DNA of 64,000 nt from Sphingobacteriales bacterium. Its GTDB lineage: Bacteria; Bacteroidota; Bacteroidia; Chitinophagales; Chitinophagaceae. The stretch spans positions 1 to 64,000 of the forward strand of contig JACPUV010000026.1 in the NCBI GenBank assembly GCA_016192105.1. Reading direction: 5' to 3'. Of the stretch, positions 8,064 through 18,068 are shown in pieces. Numbering within the stretch: the first letter of the stretch is position 1; the number at the start of each line of letters is the position of its first letter. Under the pieces are notes generated by a model. That model saw nothing but the letters and a program-made list of their open reading frames with translations. It searched no databases and was not told the origin of the DNA. A program made the translations under genes and the position numbers.

Positions 8064-9029
8064 ATGTCAGTTTTAATATTCATCGATACCGCAGAAGGGG
8101 TGGTAAAGAAAGCGTCCCTTGAAGCCCTGAGCTATGGCGCCAAAGCAGCTGAAATACTGGGTACCCCGGCTGAAGCAGTTGTATTGGGAACCGTGAAGGA
8201 AGACCTTGCAGCATTGGGTAAATACGGGGTGAAAAAAATTCACCATGTCAATAACGAATCGCTCAATCACCAGGATGCCCAGGTATTCACTAATGTGATC
8301 GCACAGGTGGCCGGAGCCTGTGGTGCCAGCCTGGTTGTTTTCTCCAATAACCTCAGCGGAAAAGCCATTGCCCCCCGGCTTTCCGTACGATTGAAAGCAG
8401 GATTGGTTTCAGGTGCGGTCGCCCTGCCTGATCCCAGCAACGGGTTCCTGGTAAAGAAAAATGTATTCTCCGGAAAGGCATTTGCAACGGTTACAGTAAA
8501 CACGGAGATCAGGATCATTACATTAAACGCCAATTCCTACCAGACCCTCGCCGGAGAGGGAACCGCCGAGGTGGTACCCTTCCAGGCCAACGTGGAGACC
8601 GGTAAGGTTAAAGTAACAAATGTGACGAAGGCCAGTGGTGAAGTGCTGCTTACCGAAGCAGAGATCGTAGTCAGTGCCGGTCGCGGAATGAAAGGTCCTG
8701 AGAACTGGGGTATCGTTGAGGAGCTGGCCAAATCCCTCCATGCGGCCACGGCCTGCAGCCGCCCGGTGGCCGATGCGCACTGGCGTCCGCACAATGAGCA
8801 CGTGGGACAAACCGGTTTTGCCATTGCACCGAACCTGTATATCGCCATTGGTATTTCGGGCGCCATCCAGCACCTGGCAGGGGTGAACCGCAGCAAAGTG
8901 ATCGTGGTGATCAACAAAGATCCCGAAGCACCTTTCTTTAAAGCGGCTGACTACGGAATCGTGGGGGACGCATTTGAAGTGGTTCCAAAAATGACAGCCG
9001 CTATTAAGAAACTGAAAGGAGTTGCTTAA
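8064..9029 (+). CDS. etfA: Electron transfer flavoprotein alpha subunit
   Basis: EtfA carries the FAD of the ETF heterodimer. The product has 321 residues. The C-terminal FAD domain shows the family pattern SRPVADAHW...GQTG and IGISGAIQHLAG, the latter contacting the FAD pyrophosphate. The N-terminal half is the alpha/beta domain shared with EtfB. It is co-transcribed with etfB and followed by a terminator at 9053-9090. Confidence 0.96.
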   Translation: MSVLIFIDTAEGVVKKASLEALSYGAKAAEILGTPAEAVVLGTVKEDLAALGKYGVKKIHHVNNESLNHQDAQVFTNVIAQVAGACGASLVVFSNNLSGKAIAPRLSVRLKAGLVSGAVALPDPSNGFLVKKNVFSGKAFATVTVNTEIRIITLNANSYQTLAGEGTAEVVPFQANVETGKVKVTNVTKASGEVLLTEAEIVVSAGRGMKGPENWGIVEELAKSLHAATACSRPVADAHWRPHNEHVGQTGFAIAPNLYIAIGISGAIQHLAGVNRSKVIVVINKDPEAPFFKAADYGIVGDAFEVVPKMTAAIKKLKGVA

Positions 9030-9052
9030 TAAGCCTAAGACTTATTTACATC

Positions 9053-9090
9053 AAAACCGGGCCCGGCTACAAGAAGGCGCCTGGTTTTTT
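9053..9090 (+). terminator. Terminator of etfBA
   Basis: Stem AAACCGGGC with GCCTGGTTT (9 bp, one G-T pair) and a T run, beginning 24 bases after the etfA stop. Confidence 0.7.
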
Positions 9091-9518
9091 CATTACATCC
9101 AATACGTGAATTGCTTACGATTTGCCTTACCCGTGTTAGCCAGGTTCGAAATGCCGTTATCAAAAAGCTGCGAGCCGTGAGCTTTGAGCTGCGGGACATA
9201 AAGTTAGTTACCGTACTATTCGCCTTGCTGCCGGCAGCTCCTATGCCGTGGCTTTCTACGAATGCGTCAGGGTATAGTTAACCGGACCCGGTATTCAGTG
9301 CGGTACCCTGCCCGGGCAGAACATATAAGGGCTAATCCCGGGATTGCGAAAAGAAGGCGGTACCCGTTAAATAAACGCCATCCGTTATTAAACCCGAACC
9401 CGGCCCCCTGAGCGGCTTTGGGGAGGGCAGCATTCCCCCATTCCCCCGCGTAAACAGAACTAAATCAGTTCCCGGAACCTATATTTTTTACTGAAAAGCC
9501 GTAGTTTCGCGTTATCTT
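9091..9518. other. 428-bp non-coding gap
   Basis: No convincing gene or structured RNA is seen. It holds a short run of 7-mer words (9165-9192). A near match to the -7 element (TAGTTTCG, 9502-9509) lies just before the next start codon. Confidence 0.5.
9165..9192 (+). repeat. Short heptamer run of GAGCTGC words
   Basis: Four consecutive 7-mers: AAGCTGC, GAGCCGT, GAGCTTT, GAGCTGC. The same words recur on the minus strand at 20461-20502. Confidence 0.55.
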
Positions 9519-10127
9519 ATGAAGAAGATAGAACTGGAAATAGTGGCCCTTTCGCACAGCATCACTCAGACCCATTCCTATGCTGTTGTACTGGGCGAAG
9601 TGAATGGCCTCAGACGTCTCCCGATCGTAATCGGCGGTTTTGAGGCGCAGGCCATCGCCGTTGCGCTTGAAAAAATGGCCCCCAGCCGCCCCCTGACCCA
9701 TGACCTGATGAAGAATTTCATGAATGCGTTTGCCATCGATCTCCATGAGATTATCATCTGCGATTTGCAGGAAGGCATCTTCTATTCCAAATTGGTTTGC
9801 TCCGGTGAAAATGATACCGTGGAAATCGATTCCCGTACATCAGACGCCATCGCCCTTGCCGTACGTTTTGGCTGCCCGATCTATACATACGAGAATATTC
9901 TCGAAAGTGCCGGTATCCTGATGGAGGATACAGCCACAACCGGCAAGAAGAAAAAAGCCAAGCAGGAAGTGATGGTGGAAGAAGATCGTCCGACAGGAAA
10001 CGAAGACCTGAAAACCATGACAATAGAGGAGTTAAATCATCTTTTAAATGAAGTACTGGACAGCGAGGATTATATCCGTGCCATTGCCATCCGGGATGAA
10101 ATAAACAGCCGTCGTAAAGGCAAATAA
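9519..10127 (+). CDS. Bifunctional nuclease (DUF151) protein with C-terminal UVR motif
   Basis: The N-terminal part (about residues 1-130) is the BFN/DUF151 domain, recognised by LGEVNGLRRLPIVIGGFEAQ and the later DSRTSDAIALAVR. Some members of this family have DNase and RNase activity. After a lysine-rich linker (about 142-150) the C-terminus (about 168-200) is a UVR motif as found in UvrB and UvrC, with LNHLLNEVLDSEDYIRAIAI. The combination is common in Bacteroidota and suggests a role in DNA damage or a nucleoprotein complex. It lies 44 bp before ispE on the same strand. Confidence 0.9.
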   Translation: MKKIELEIVALSHSITQTHSYAVVLGEVNGLRRLPIVIGGFEAQAIAVALEKMAPSRPLTHDLMKNFMNAFAIDLHEIIICDLQEGIFYSKLVCSGENDTVEIDSRTSDAIALAVRFGCPIYTYENILESAGILMEDTATTGKKKKAKQEVMVEEDRPTGNEDLKTMTIEELNHLLNEVLDSEDYIRAIAIRDEINSRRKGK

Positions 10128-10171
10128 ACCCTTCTCAAAAGCCAGTTCCGAAAACACCGGTCCACTGACCC

Positions 10172-11002
10172 ATGATCGTTTACCCCAATTGTAAGATCAA
10201 TCTTGGCCTGCATATTCTCCGGAAAAGAGCCGATGGTTACCATGACCTGGAAACGGTATTCTACCCCACCCGGCTCAACGATATACTCGAGATCATTCCG
10301 GGCCACCCGGGGGGGCAAACAGATACCATCGCCTTTACCCAATCAGGAATTGAAATCGCCGGTCCGCCAGCTGATAACCTTTGCGTAAAAGCATACCGGT
10401 TACTGAAAAACGACTTCCCGGATCTTCCTCCGGTTCAACTGCACCTGCACAAAATCATTCCAAGCGGAGCCGGGCTGGGCGGAGGAAGCGCAGATGCCGC
10501 TTTTACACTCAAATTACTGAACGACTCATTTAACCTGGGTATAACAGCCGGTAAGCTGATTGAGTATGCACTTCAGCTGGGCAGCGACTGCCCTTTCTTT
10601 ATTCTTAATCAGCCCTGCCTTGCAGGCGGACGGGGTGAAAAACTGGAAAAGCTGGAGCTCAGTTTGCAAGGCTACCAGCTCCTGCTGGTAAACCCTGGTA
10701 TCCATATCCATACCGGGAAGGCTTTTGCAGCCCTCCATCCCGCCCTGCCCTCAAAACCATTAAAAGAAATTATCCTGCAGCCCGTTCATACCTGGAAAGA
10801 GGAACTGGTAAATGATTTTGAAAAAGCCATTTTTGCGGCATACCCGGCTATTGCCGCCATCAAAGACCAGTTGTACCAGGCCGGTTGTCATTATGCTTCT
10901 ATGAGCGGTAGTGGCAGCACGGTGTATGGACTGTACCCGGCCGGACAGAAAATCCGGTTTGATTTTCCCCCTCATTATTTTATAAAAAGTATTCCTGCCT
11001 GA
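10172..11002 (+). CDS. ispE: 4-diphosphocytidyl-2-C-methyl-D-erythritol kinase
   Basis: IspE phosphorylates CDP-methylerythritol with ATP in the MEP pathway of isoprenoid synthesis. The 276-residue product shows the GHMP kinase ATP loop PSGAGLGGGSADAA at about residues 97-110, the N-terminal NCKINLGLHI with the conserved lysine K8, and the later QLGSDCPFF. The C-terminal glycine-rich motif SGSGST is also present. Length is typical for the family. Confidence 0.96.
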   Translation: MIVYPNCKINLGLHILRKRADGYHDLETVFYPTRLNDILEIIPGHPGGQTDTIAFTQSGIEIAGPPADNLCVKAYRLLKNDFPDLPPVQLHLHKIIPSGAGLGGGSADAAFTLKLLNDSFNLGITAGKLIEYALQLGSDCPFFILNQPCLAGGRGEKLEKLELSLQGYQLLLVNPGIHIHTGKAFAALHPALPSKPLKEIILQPVHTWKEELVNDFEKAIFAAYPAIAAIKDQLYQAGCHYASMSGSGSTVYGLYPAGQKIRFDFPPHYFIKSIPA

Positions 11003-11033
11003 CCTGGCTCATGAGGATAAGCAAAAAGGCCGT

Positions 11034-11041
11034 TATTTTTG
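11034..11041 (+). promoter_or_regulatory. Promoter -7 element before queD
   Basis: TATTTTTG, 17 bases before the queD start codon, matches TAnnTTTG. Confidence 0.55.
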
Positions 11042-11058
11042 CGGAATAAATACATGTT

Positions 11059-11415
11059 ATGGAGATCTACAAGGAGTTTGGTTTTGATGCGGCCCACTTT
11101 CTGCCCCAGGTACCCGAAGGACATAAATGCAGGCAAATGCACGGGCATACCTATCACCTGCGGGTTTATATCAAAGGCATGCCCGAACCGGCTACCGGGT
11201 GGATCATGGATTTCAAGATTTTAAAAGACCGGGTTCTGCCCCTGATCGACCAGGTGGATCACCGGCTCCTGAACGAAATACCGGGACTCGAAAATCCCAC
11301 TGCGGAAAATATCACGATCTGGTTCTGGGAACGGCTGAAATCCCAGCTCCCCGGGCTCAGCCATATAGAACTGAAAGAGACCCCCACCACCGGGGTACTC
11401 TATAACGGCAGCTGA
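11059..11415 (+). CDS. queD: 6-carboxy-5,6,7,8-tetrahydropterin synthase
   Basis: QueD converts dihydroneopterin triphosphate to 6-carboxytetrahydropterin, the second step of queuosine/7-deazaguanine synthesis. The 118-residue product has the zinc ligands H13, H28 and H30, catalytic C24, the D67-H68 pair in DHRLLN, and E107 near the end. This is the usual short single-domain form. No other queuosine gene is in the window. Confidence 0.94.
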   Translation: MEIYKEFGFDAAHFLPQVPEGHKCRQMHGHTYHLRVYIKGMPEPATGWIMDFKILKDRVLPLIDQVDHRLLNEIPGLENPTAENITIWFWERLKSQLPGLSHIELKETPTTGVLYNGS

Positions 11416-11581
11416 TTCCGCGTTTTTTTTCGTAACTTGCAGCCATGCTGTTTCACTGCAACATGCGCAGAAACGTTCTCTGTTCCAACCTGGATCTCCT
11501 CAATCACCGAGGATAAGATACCTGTTGCCGGCCCTGCCGGTTGTTTCCCTGTTCCATTTCTTCATCACTTAATTTACTATT

Positions 11582-12817
11582 ATGAATCCTGCTATAGCCA
11601 TGTCAGAAAGATCCCTTCACTATCTCGAACTGGAAGAAAAATACAGTGCCCATAACTACCATCCCCTGCCCGTGGTGCTGAACAGAGGGGAAGGTGTATA
11701 TGTGTGGGATGTGGAAGGCAAACGGTATTTTGATTTCCTCAGCGGATATTCCGCCGTAAACCAGGGCCATTGCCACCCCGTGATCCTGGAAGCCTTTATA
11801 GAACAGGCGCGGCAACTGACCCTTACAAGCCGGGCTTTTTACAGTGATCAGCTCGGGGAATACACAAAATATATCACAGGTTACTTCGGGTATGATAGGG
11901 TATTGCCCATGAATACCGGGGCCGAAGGGGTGGAAACAGCAGTCAAGCTTTGCCGCAAATGGGCCTATGAAGTAAAAGGAATTGAAGAAGGAAAAGCGGT
12001 CATCATTGTATGCGAGGGTAATTTCCATGGTCGCACAACCACGATCATTTCCTTCAGCAGCGACCCCTCCGCCCGCAAAAATTTCGGGCCCTATACGCCC
12101 GGGTTCAAAACCATTCCTTACGATGACCCCGCTGCTCTGGCAGCAGCCCTCGAAGATAAAAATGTAGCCGGCTTTTTAGTGGAACCCATACAGGGAGAAG
12201 CGGGAGTACGGGTACCAAAGGATGGGTACCTCGCCAAAGCGAAAGCACTTTGCCGGGAGGCCGGAGTATTGTTTATCGCCGATGAAATCCAGACCGGGCT
12301 GGCCCGTACCGGCCGGATGCTGGCCTGCGATCATGAACAGGTAAGACCCGATATACTGATCCTTGGCAAAGCCCTGAGTGGCGGTATGATACCGGTGAGT
12401 GCTGTGCTCGCCGACGATGAGATTATGCTGACCATTAAACCGGGCGAACACGGGTCCACATACGGTGGTAATCCCCTGGCCTGTAAAGTGGCGGTCAGCG
12501 CCCTGCAGGTTTTAAAAGATGAAAAGATGATGGAAAATGCCCAGCTCCGTGGCGAACAGTTACGGAAAGGACTGGCCGGCTTGCAGTCAAAACATATTTC
12601 ACTCATCCGCGGAAAGGGTTTGTTAAACGCCATTGTGATCACTCATCCCGATCCGGAGGCAGCCTGGGAACTTTGCCTGCAGTTAAAAGACAATGGTTTA
12701 CTGGCCAAGCCCACGCATGGAGACAAGATCCGTTTTGCCCCCCCGCTGCTGATTACAGAACAGGAAATCAATGCGGCGGTGGACATCATTGGAAAAAGCC
12801 TGGAGGCACTGGGTTAA
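11582..12817 (+). CDS. rocD: Ornithine aminotransferase
   Basis: This class III PLP-dependent enzyme transfers the delta-amino group of ornithine to 2-oxoglutarate, giving glutamate semialdehyde. The 411-residue product has PLP lysine K263 in LGKALSGG, D234 in FIADEIQTG, and the family stretch [18 protein letters not shown]. The N-terminus ([14 protein letters not shown]) and the STYGGNPLA motif fit ornithine rather than acetylornithine transaminase. A second ATG six codons in (11600) is an equally plausible start. Confidence 0.94.
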   Translation: MNPAIAMSERSLHYLELEEKYSAHNYHPLPVVLNRGEGVYVWDVEGKRYFDFLSGYSAVNQGHCHPVILEAFIEQARQLTLTSRAFYSDQLGEYTKYITGYFGYDRVLPMNTGAEGVETAVKLCRKWAYEVKGIEEGKAVIIVCEGNFHGRTTTIISFSSDPSARKNFGPYTPGFKTIPYDDPAALAAALEDKNVAGFLVEPIQGEAGVRVPKDGYLAKAKALCREAGVLFIADEIQTGLARTGRMLACDHEQVRPDILILGKALSGGMIPVSAVLADDEIMLTIKPGEHGSTYGGNPLACKVAVSALQVLKDEKMMENAQLRGEQLRKGLAGLQSKHISLIRGKGLLNAIVITHPDPEAAWELCLQLKDNGLLAKPTHGDKIRFAPPLLITEQEINAAVDIIGKSLEALG

Positions 12818-12973
12818 ACTTGTTTATCCATTTATATTTTTACCCCGGTAAAGCATATACATTCTCTTTTCCGGTATTAAACCGAAGAACAATGAATCAA
12901 GCCGGATCCGATGATCCCCGTTTTTTGAGGAATACAGAAAGAAATGCACCTGAGCCCGGAAAAATGATCCCGC

Positions 12974-15574
12974 TTACTGCCGGATGAATGAAACCACTTT
13001 CAACAGTTTCCCTTCCCGGATCTGCAACTGGTACATACCGGCTGGCAATGCGGAAAGATCCACTTGTACAGACTGATGGCCTTTCTTAATAAATACAAAC
13101 CGGGTTTGCCATAAGCGGCCGGTCCTGTCTGTGATCATCCACCGGGTCAGCCTGTCCCTTTCCGATATGATCCGGATTTTCCCCTCACCGCTTACCGGGT
13201 TGGGAAAAAAGGAGGAAACAACCAAACCGGCTTTGTTATTCCGGAAAGTAACGACCCGGCTGTATGCGTATTCTCCATTTGCCCCCATCGTTTTCAGCCG
13301 GTAATAATTCAGGCCCTTCAGCAGTTGTTTATCTTTCCATTGATACAGGGTACCCCTTTCATTACCGGGAACAGCATATACCGTTGTGTATTGAATTCCA
13401 TCAGGCGAACGTTCCACCTCAAAACGGGTGGTAGCCGGCGCGAAAGCCGTAAGCTCCCAGTTCAGCAGCACGCTCCCGTCTCCATCCGGTTCTGCAGTAA
13501 ACGACAGCAGGTTTACCGGAAGGGGCAGACTGGTTCTTGCCAGCCCATAGGGAGAAAATTGAGTGAGCCCGGTTATCTTAACAGTACGCAGGTTACCCCC
13601 GGTATTTACCAATGGTTGGGGTACAGCTGCTGCAAGCCAGTACCCGTTCGTCCTGTGCCAGGCCTGTACCGGTTCCCCATTATAGGGAACTGTTGTAAAC
13701 AAACCCCCTGTTTGCAAAGCCTGGTCAAACTGGAATGTAATATCCGCTCCCGCAGCAGGTGGATTTATAGAAGGCCGGATCTGCCAGGTCAGTAGTACAG
13801 CTCCATTTGTGTTTTGCGGAAAATCCGCCACGATCTCATCGGTAACCCCAACGGTCCAGTTATGTCCGCTTCCGTTTTCAATCCATACCGGGTTATAACG
13901 GCTATGGCCAACCGGGAATAATACCCCTGCGGAACCCAGCCCGTTCAGTTGCAGGCCACCGGTCCCGCCGGTACGGATATAACTACCGGCTGATCCCCCG
14001 CTGACCGTTCCCGTGACCACCAGGTTATAATTACCCGTTTCGATATACGTAGCGGTGGGCAAAAGACTGAGGTTTCCCGAAATAGTTTTGTCATTCAGCA
14101 GGCTGAGTATGGTACCTGTTGCGGATCCCACCTGCAAGCCGCCGGAAACGGACAGGTTCAACGCACCGGAACCGCCCAGGACGGCGGTTGTACCATCAAT
14201 GACCAGCAGGCCGCAGCTGGCGGTGTTTGAAATAGTTCCGGTTCCGCGGATCCCATTCCGGAAAATTTTCTGACCCGCAGCGGTAAAACTGATATTTCCA
14301 TTGGCTTCAAATACCCCGTTTACACGGGTCGTGGCGGCGGCTCCTGCACTCAAGGATATATTTTGGGTAATCCGCAGTACGGGGATCGTGGCCTGATTTA
14401 CATTGGGGAAATAGGTCACTCCGTTTGTACCTATCCCGTTGTACGAATTTTCAAGCACTGCAGCATCTTCGTATATATAGTTTGCCGCATGTACCCCAGC
14501 CCCGGGGAGGGTGGTCAGCCCGCCTGCCGCGATCCGGAGTATGGCACCAGTCTTTACTAAAACCGAAGGAGCCGCACCCGAAAAAAACGGCGGGTTATTT
14601 GCGGAAGACAGCGCCAGGATGCCCCCGTTTTGAATGACCAGGTCGTCCCCTGTTCCGTCATTGATCGTAAAACGGCTGCCGTTATGATGTAATTGCCCGC
14701 TGCTTTCAATCGTTAGCTGATCAGCCGTACCAAAATAATTATAGGTAACAGTATGTCCCGCCCGGATACGAATACTGCCGGAATAGAAAGTAGGCAGTTC
14801 CGTGGCGGATAACCAGTTTGACAGGTCGGCTGAAACCTCCCATACGGAAAGATCGTTCCAGCTACCACTGCCAGCCGAACGGTAATGCATATCCGAAGGA
14901 GGGGAAAACCCCGGGCTGATGGTAATTTCATCAATGGCCAGGCCGTCATCGGCCCCGGTGGCATCCGGGTCTGTCCAGCGGAAACAGCAGGTATTCCCTG
15001 GTGGAATAAGTATTCCGGTAATGGTACCTGTAATTACTGTTTGACCGGAGGCGGCATTCCCATCCAGCGGACCTGTGGCGCCCGTATTTACCGGTGCAAT
15101 AAAATCCAGGAAATCAAGATCCGCCCAATCGCCCGAAGAAATGGTGTTAGCATTCAGGCTGAATTGAAAATCCAGCCGGTCTGTTCGCCCGGTAGTGCCC
15201 AGTCTCCATTGCTCCCCGGTAAATGAAACCGTAATACGGGTGATGGTGCTGCCTGTATTATTAGTAAAATAAAAACCAAAAACCGGATTCAATGTGCCTG
15301 ACTGCAATGTACCCAGGGACCTTTCGGTATTACTCATGGCACCAAAACTGTAAGTATCCCCCGCACTGCCGGAACCATTACCGGCCGTATAGAATCCGTC
15401 AGCAGCAGCTCCTGACTCTGCAATACTCCAGCCATCGGGTAGAATAGCGGCGGTTCCGCTATTGGCCAATAGATTAAAATCCTGGTTGTACACCCCGGTT
15501 AGCGGGTATTGCCCGGACACACAAAGCGAGAAAAGCACCGAAAAAGGCAATAGAATTTTCTTCCGCATAAACAT
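12974..15574 (-). CDS. Secreted T9SS (type A) protein of unknown function
   Basis: The 866-residue product has an N-terminal signal peptide (about 1-21). The N-terminal third resembles beta-sandwich domains seen in secreted Bacteroidota proteins, and the middle (about 230-560) is a long run of beta-helix-like repeats rich in G, T and N. The C-terminus (FFPNPVSGEGKIRI to the final FIRQ) is a T9SS type A sorting domain, so the protein should cross the outer membrane and be attached or released. No catalytic motif is seen. The start could be the first or third codon (15574 or 15568). Confidence 0.88.
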   Translation of the reverse strand: MFMRKKILLPFSVLFSLCVSGQYPLTGVYNQDFNLLANSGTAAILPDGWSIAESGAAADGFYTAGNGSGSAGDTYSFGAMSNTERSLGTLQSGTLNPVFGFYFTNNTGSTITRITVSFTGEQWRLGTTGRTDRLDFQFSLNANTISSGDWADLDFLDFIAPVNTGATGPLDGNAASGQTVITGTITGILIPPGNTCCFRWTDPDATGADDGLAIDEITISPGFSPPSDMHYRSAGSGSWNDLSVWEVSADLSNWLSATELPTFYSGSIRIRAGHTVTYNYFGTADQLTIESSGQLHHNGSRFTINDGTGDDLVIQNGGILALSSANNPPFFSGAAPSVLVKTGAILRIAAGGLTTLPGAGVHAANYIYEDAAVLENSYNGIGTNGVTYFPNVNQATIPVLRITQNISLSAGAAATTRVNGVFEANGNISFTAAGQKIFRNGIRGTGTISNTASCGLLVIDGTTAVLGGSGALNLSVSGGLQVGSATGTILSLLNDKTISGNLSLLPTATYIETGNYNLVVTGTVSGGSAGSYIRTGGTGGLQLNGLGSAGVLFPVGHSRYNPVWIENGSGHNWTVGVTDEIVADFPQNTNGAVLLTWQIRPSINPPAAGADITFQFDQALQTGGLFTTVPYNGEPVQAWHRTNGYWLAAAVPQPLVNTGGNLRTVKITGLTQFSPYGLARTSLPLPVNLLSFTAEPDGDGSVLLNWELTAFAPATTRFEVERSPDGIQYTTVYAVPGNERGTLYQWKDKQLLKGLNYYRLKTMGANGEYAYSRVVTFRNNKAGLVVSSFFPNPVSGEGKIRIISERDRLTRWMITDRTGRLWQTRFVFIKKGHQSVQVDLSALPAGMYQLQIREGKLLKVVSFIRQ

Positions 15575-15724
15575 TCATTTTAGGATAAGTAATAGGTGGG
15601 TACGGAACCGGTTTCTCAAGGGAAGCTGGGATCCCTGAGCAAATACATGTTCAGTAAATCTTACCTAAAAGAATAAAAGAATGGAGAAAGCACCTTGGGT
15701 AAAAAACAAAATCTTGAAGAGAAA

Positions 15725-16123
15725 TTAACCGGCAGATTCCGGTTTAATTTTGATATCGGGGAATAAAGCCGAATATAACATAAGGGCTGAAGCCAGCAAC
15801 ATCAGGTAAAAGCCGGTCTCCCGGGTGGGACATTCCCCGGCCTTGCAGGTACCGATCACCAGGAAATTACGCAGCGCCCAGGCACTGTTCAGCGCGACGA
15901 CAAACAGGTTGCCCCGTTTGGCCCAGAGACGGGGTACAATAGTGAATAAGATAAAAAAAGCCAGTAATACAAAATGGATATAGGCCGGTTTCCCGTAATT
16001 GGTCCCGGTGGCATCCACACCGCTTACCACTATATGCTGTGATTCAATCCTTACCCAGGGAAGAAAAGCAGCGGTGATCAGTAAGAGGGCGGCAGCAAGA
16101 CCGATCCATTTTGAATATCTCAT
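15725..16123 (-). CDS. Hypothetical four-helix membrane protein
   Basis: The 132-residue product has about four hydrophobic segments: residues 6-24, 47-64, 78-92 and 104-122. A loop between the first two is probably outside the cytoplasm, and two cysteines (CKAGEC) lie between the third and fourth. I do not recognise a named family. It stands alone between the T9SS protein and the barrel gene. Confidence 0.7.
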   Translation of the reverse strand: MRYSKWIGLAAALLLITAAFLPWVRIESQHIVVSGVDATGTNYGKPAYIHFVLLAFFILFTIVPRLWAKRGNLFVVALNSAWALRNFLVIGTCKAGECPTRETGFYLMLLASALMLYSALFPDIKIKPESAG

Positions 16124-16205
16124 AATCGTTCATTAAACGGACCGCAAGATACTGAATCGGTATAAAACTGGCCCCCTGCGTACGGCTGGATATTGGATTG
16201 GGTTT

Positions 16206-16226
16206 GTAGTTGGTAGTTGGTAACTA
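16206..16226 (+). repeat. Three heptamer words, GTAGTTG type
   Basis: GTAGTTG, GTAGTTG, GTAACTA in register. It is too short to be more than suggestive, but it has the same 7-bp design as the longer arrays in this window. Confidence 0.35.
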
Positions 16227-16305
16227 TGGTCTGCCACTGGCAGTTTTGCAGTCCCCGGCCTCCCCTGAACCTACGCCGGTTGGTGAAGCTTCCTGCCAGG
16301 TCAAT

Positions 16306-16342
16306 AAAAAAAACCGCTGGTTACTACTTTTCGTAACCAGCG
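16306..16342 (-). terminator. Terminator of the outer-membrane barrel gene
   Basis: A 10-bp perfect stem CGCTGGTTAC/GTAACCAGCG, then eight T on the minus strand (with GG between), 34 bases after the stop codon at 16377. Confidence 0.85.
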
Positions 16343-16376
16343 ATTTAATTCCTACCCACCGGGCGAAATTGTATTA

Positions 16377-17051
16377 TTATAACTTAAATCCAAGGCTGAC
16401 ACCGAAAACGCGGTGCTTGTTCTTATCATCTGCGCTGCTGTTACTGCCGCTCTGCAGTTTGGCCAGTCCATATCCATAATGAGCGGATATAACAAGATTA
16501 GCCGTTTCCATACCTGCAGTGGCATTCAGCCCGTAGTCAAAGCGCTTCAGGATGCCATATCCGGATCCTTCCTCATAATTGAGTGTGGAGGGATCATCAT
16601 TTGACCAGCGGATATTTTCTTCACTGTTGAAGGAAGTTCCCAGAAATTTACCTTCCGTTTTATTCTTTCCCGCCACTCCCATAGCGAGGTAGGGACCACC
16701 GCCTGCAAAGAAACGGAGCGGACCGGTGGGTGTTTTAAATACAAAATTGGCCGGTATTTCAATGTACAGGGGATTGCTGGTGGCCCGGTAATAAGTTGGA
16801 TCCGTTACAGCCCCGGATTGTGTTTTTGAGCCTTTACCGGTTAACAGCAGACCCGGCTGAAAGAAAAACATAGGGGCTATTTTCACATCTCCCGCTATTC
16901 CCAACTGGAAACTGGCCAGCATGGAACTTTTATCAACATCGCCATCGTTGGTAATACTGATATTGGCAAAATTAATCCCGGCACGGAGAACCTGCGCATT
17001 TACCGACCCGGTCAGTAAAAACAGCAACACAGACATACTGATTGTTTTCAT
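16377..17051 (-). CDS. Outer-membrane beta-barrel protein (PorT-like fold)
   Basis: The 224-residue product has a signal peptide (about 1-19, ending VNA) and then alternating amphipathic strands typical of the eight-stranded outer-membrane barrels common in Bacteroidota (outer membrane protein beta-barrel domain). It ends HRVFGVSLGFKL, with a terminal hydrophobic strand as expected for BAM-inserted proteins. The function is not known. It is monocistronic with its own terminator. Confidence 0.85.
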   Translation of the reverse strand: MKTISMSVLLFLLTGSVNAQVLRAGINFANISITNDGDVDKSSMLASFQLGIAGDVKIAPMFFFQPGLLLTGKGSKTQSGAVTDPTYYRATSNPLYIEIPANFVFKTPTGPLRFFAGGGPYLAMGVAGKNKTEGKFLGTSFNSEENIRWSNDDPSTLNYEEGSGYGILKRFDYGLNATAGMETANLVISAHYGYGLAKLQSGSNSSADDKNKHRVFGVSLGFKL

Positions 17052-17258
17052 ATCCTTTTTTTTGTTGTTTATTTACAAAAGTCCTGCCATCCTTCCGGAA
17101 CAGCCCCGTTGCTACGTCATGTTTCTGTAAAGGGCTGTTTTCCGGGGAAAGGCCATCATACGACCCGGCGCTGCACGAAAAGTTTATTTACCCTGATTTT
17201 TTTTAGAAAAAATGACCGCGGTAAAGCCCGGGGCCGTAGTGATCCTTCCGGTCCCGCT

Positions 17259-17330
17259 ATGAAAAACCACAGCATATACTGTTTACTTATCCTATTTGTA
17301 TTTCTGCGGGTCTTCAATACTAACGGTTGA
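17259..17330 (+). pseudogene. Orphan signal-peptide-like fragment (23 codons)
   Basis: ATG at 17259 opens a frame of 23 residues (MKNHSIYCLLILFVFLRVF, then NTNG and a stop) that looks like a Sec signal peptide with nothing behind it. A truncated T9SS protein on the same strand starts 740 bp further on, beyond the SDR gene. The fragment may be the separated N-terminus of that or a similar gene, or a chance frame. Confidence 0.3.
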
Positions 17331-17338
17331 TTTAATGA

Positions 17339-17992
17339 TTATAACAGAATTACCGGATCTTTTTTTCCGGGAGCCATTGCATAACTGAAAACAGTTTCCG
17401 CCAGGAATTCCGGGGTCTGCCAGGCACTGAAATCCGCCCCCGGCATGGAAGCCCGGTTTTCTGCCGTATCAATTATAAAAGGTACCAGCACAAAAACGCC
17501 TACACCGGTACCGGAGGCTTCTTCATTCATCAGGGCGGCGAGACGGAATAAAAGTGACTTGGCCAGCCCGTATGCCACAAGCCCCTTGCTTTTTTTTTCA
17601 TCAAGCCCTGCCTGCGACCCGATGAAAAAGATAGTTCCCCTGCCCTGCTTCAGCATCTGCAGAAAAAGGGGCCGGGCCACATTGTACGCAGTTTCCACAT
17701 TCAGCCTGACCTGATCCGTTATTTCTTTTGTACCCGTGCCCGCGATATCGCCCATTGCAAAACCGCCTACCGTCAGCACAGCGGTTTCCACGGATCCCTG
17801 TTTTTTAATGACGGATTCCACCCAGTTGCCCGCCGCGGCTTCATCCGACAGGTCCAGCCGGGTCCCTTCATAACCGGTCCATCCGGAAGGCAGCAGCCCT
17901 GTGCCGCAAACAGTAAAACCTTCTTCCAGGAATTTCCGGACGACGGCTTTCCCCAGGTTCCCGGCAGCCCCGGTCACAATGGCTGTTCTCAT
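17339..17992 (-). CDS. Short-chain dehydrogenase/reductase (SDR)
   Basis: The 217-residue product has the Rossmann NAD(P) loop TGAAGNLG at residues 7-14, a serine in FIGSQAG, and the catalytic YxxxK as YGLAKS. Length and motifs fit the classical SDR superfamily. The substrate cannot be inferred. It sits between a signal-peptide-like fragment and a truncated T9SS gene, both on the other strand. Confidence 0.9.
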   Translation of the reverse strand: MRTAIVTGAAGNLGKAVVRKFLEEGFTVCGTGLLPSGWTGYEGTRLDLSDEAAAGNWVESVIKKQGSVETAVLTVGGFAMGDIAGTGTKEITDQVRLNVETAYNVARPLFLQMLKQGRGTIFFIGSQAGLDEKKSKGLVAYGLAKSLLFRLAALMNEEASGTGVGVFVLVPFIIDTAENRASMPGADFSAWQTPEFLAETVFSYAMAPGKKDPVILL

Positions 17993-18068
17993 GCTAAATA
18001 ATGTTTTTACGAATGTAGCAAAAAACCACAGGCAGCTAAAATATCCCCCTTAGCGATATAGTTAGTAA

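Noticed and set aside
11416..11581. Small gene between queD and the ornithine aminotransferase gene
   Set aside because: Short open frames exist but none has a plausible start, composition or family match.
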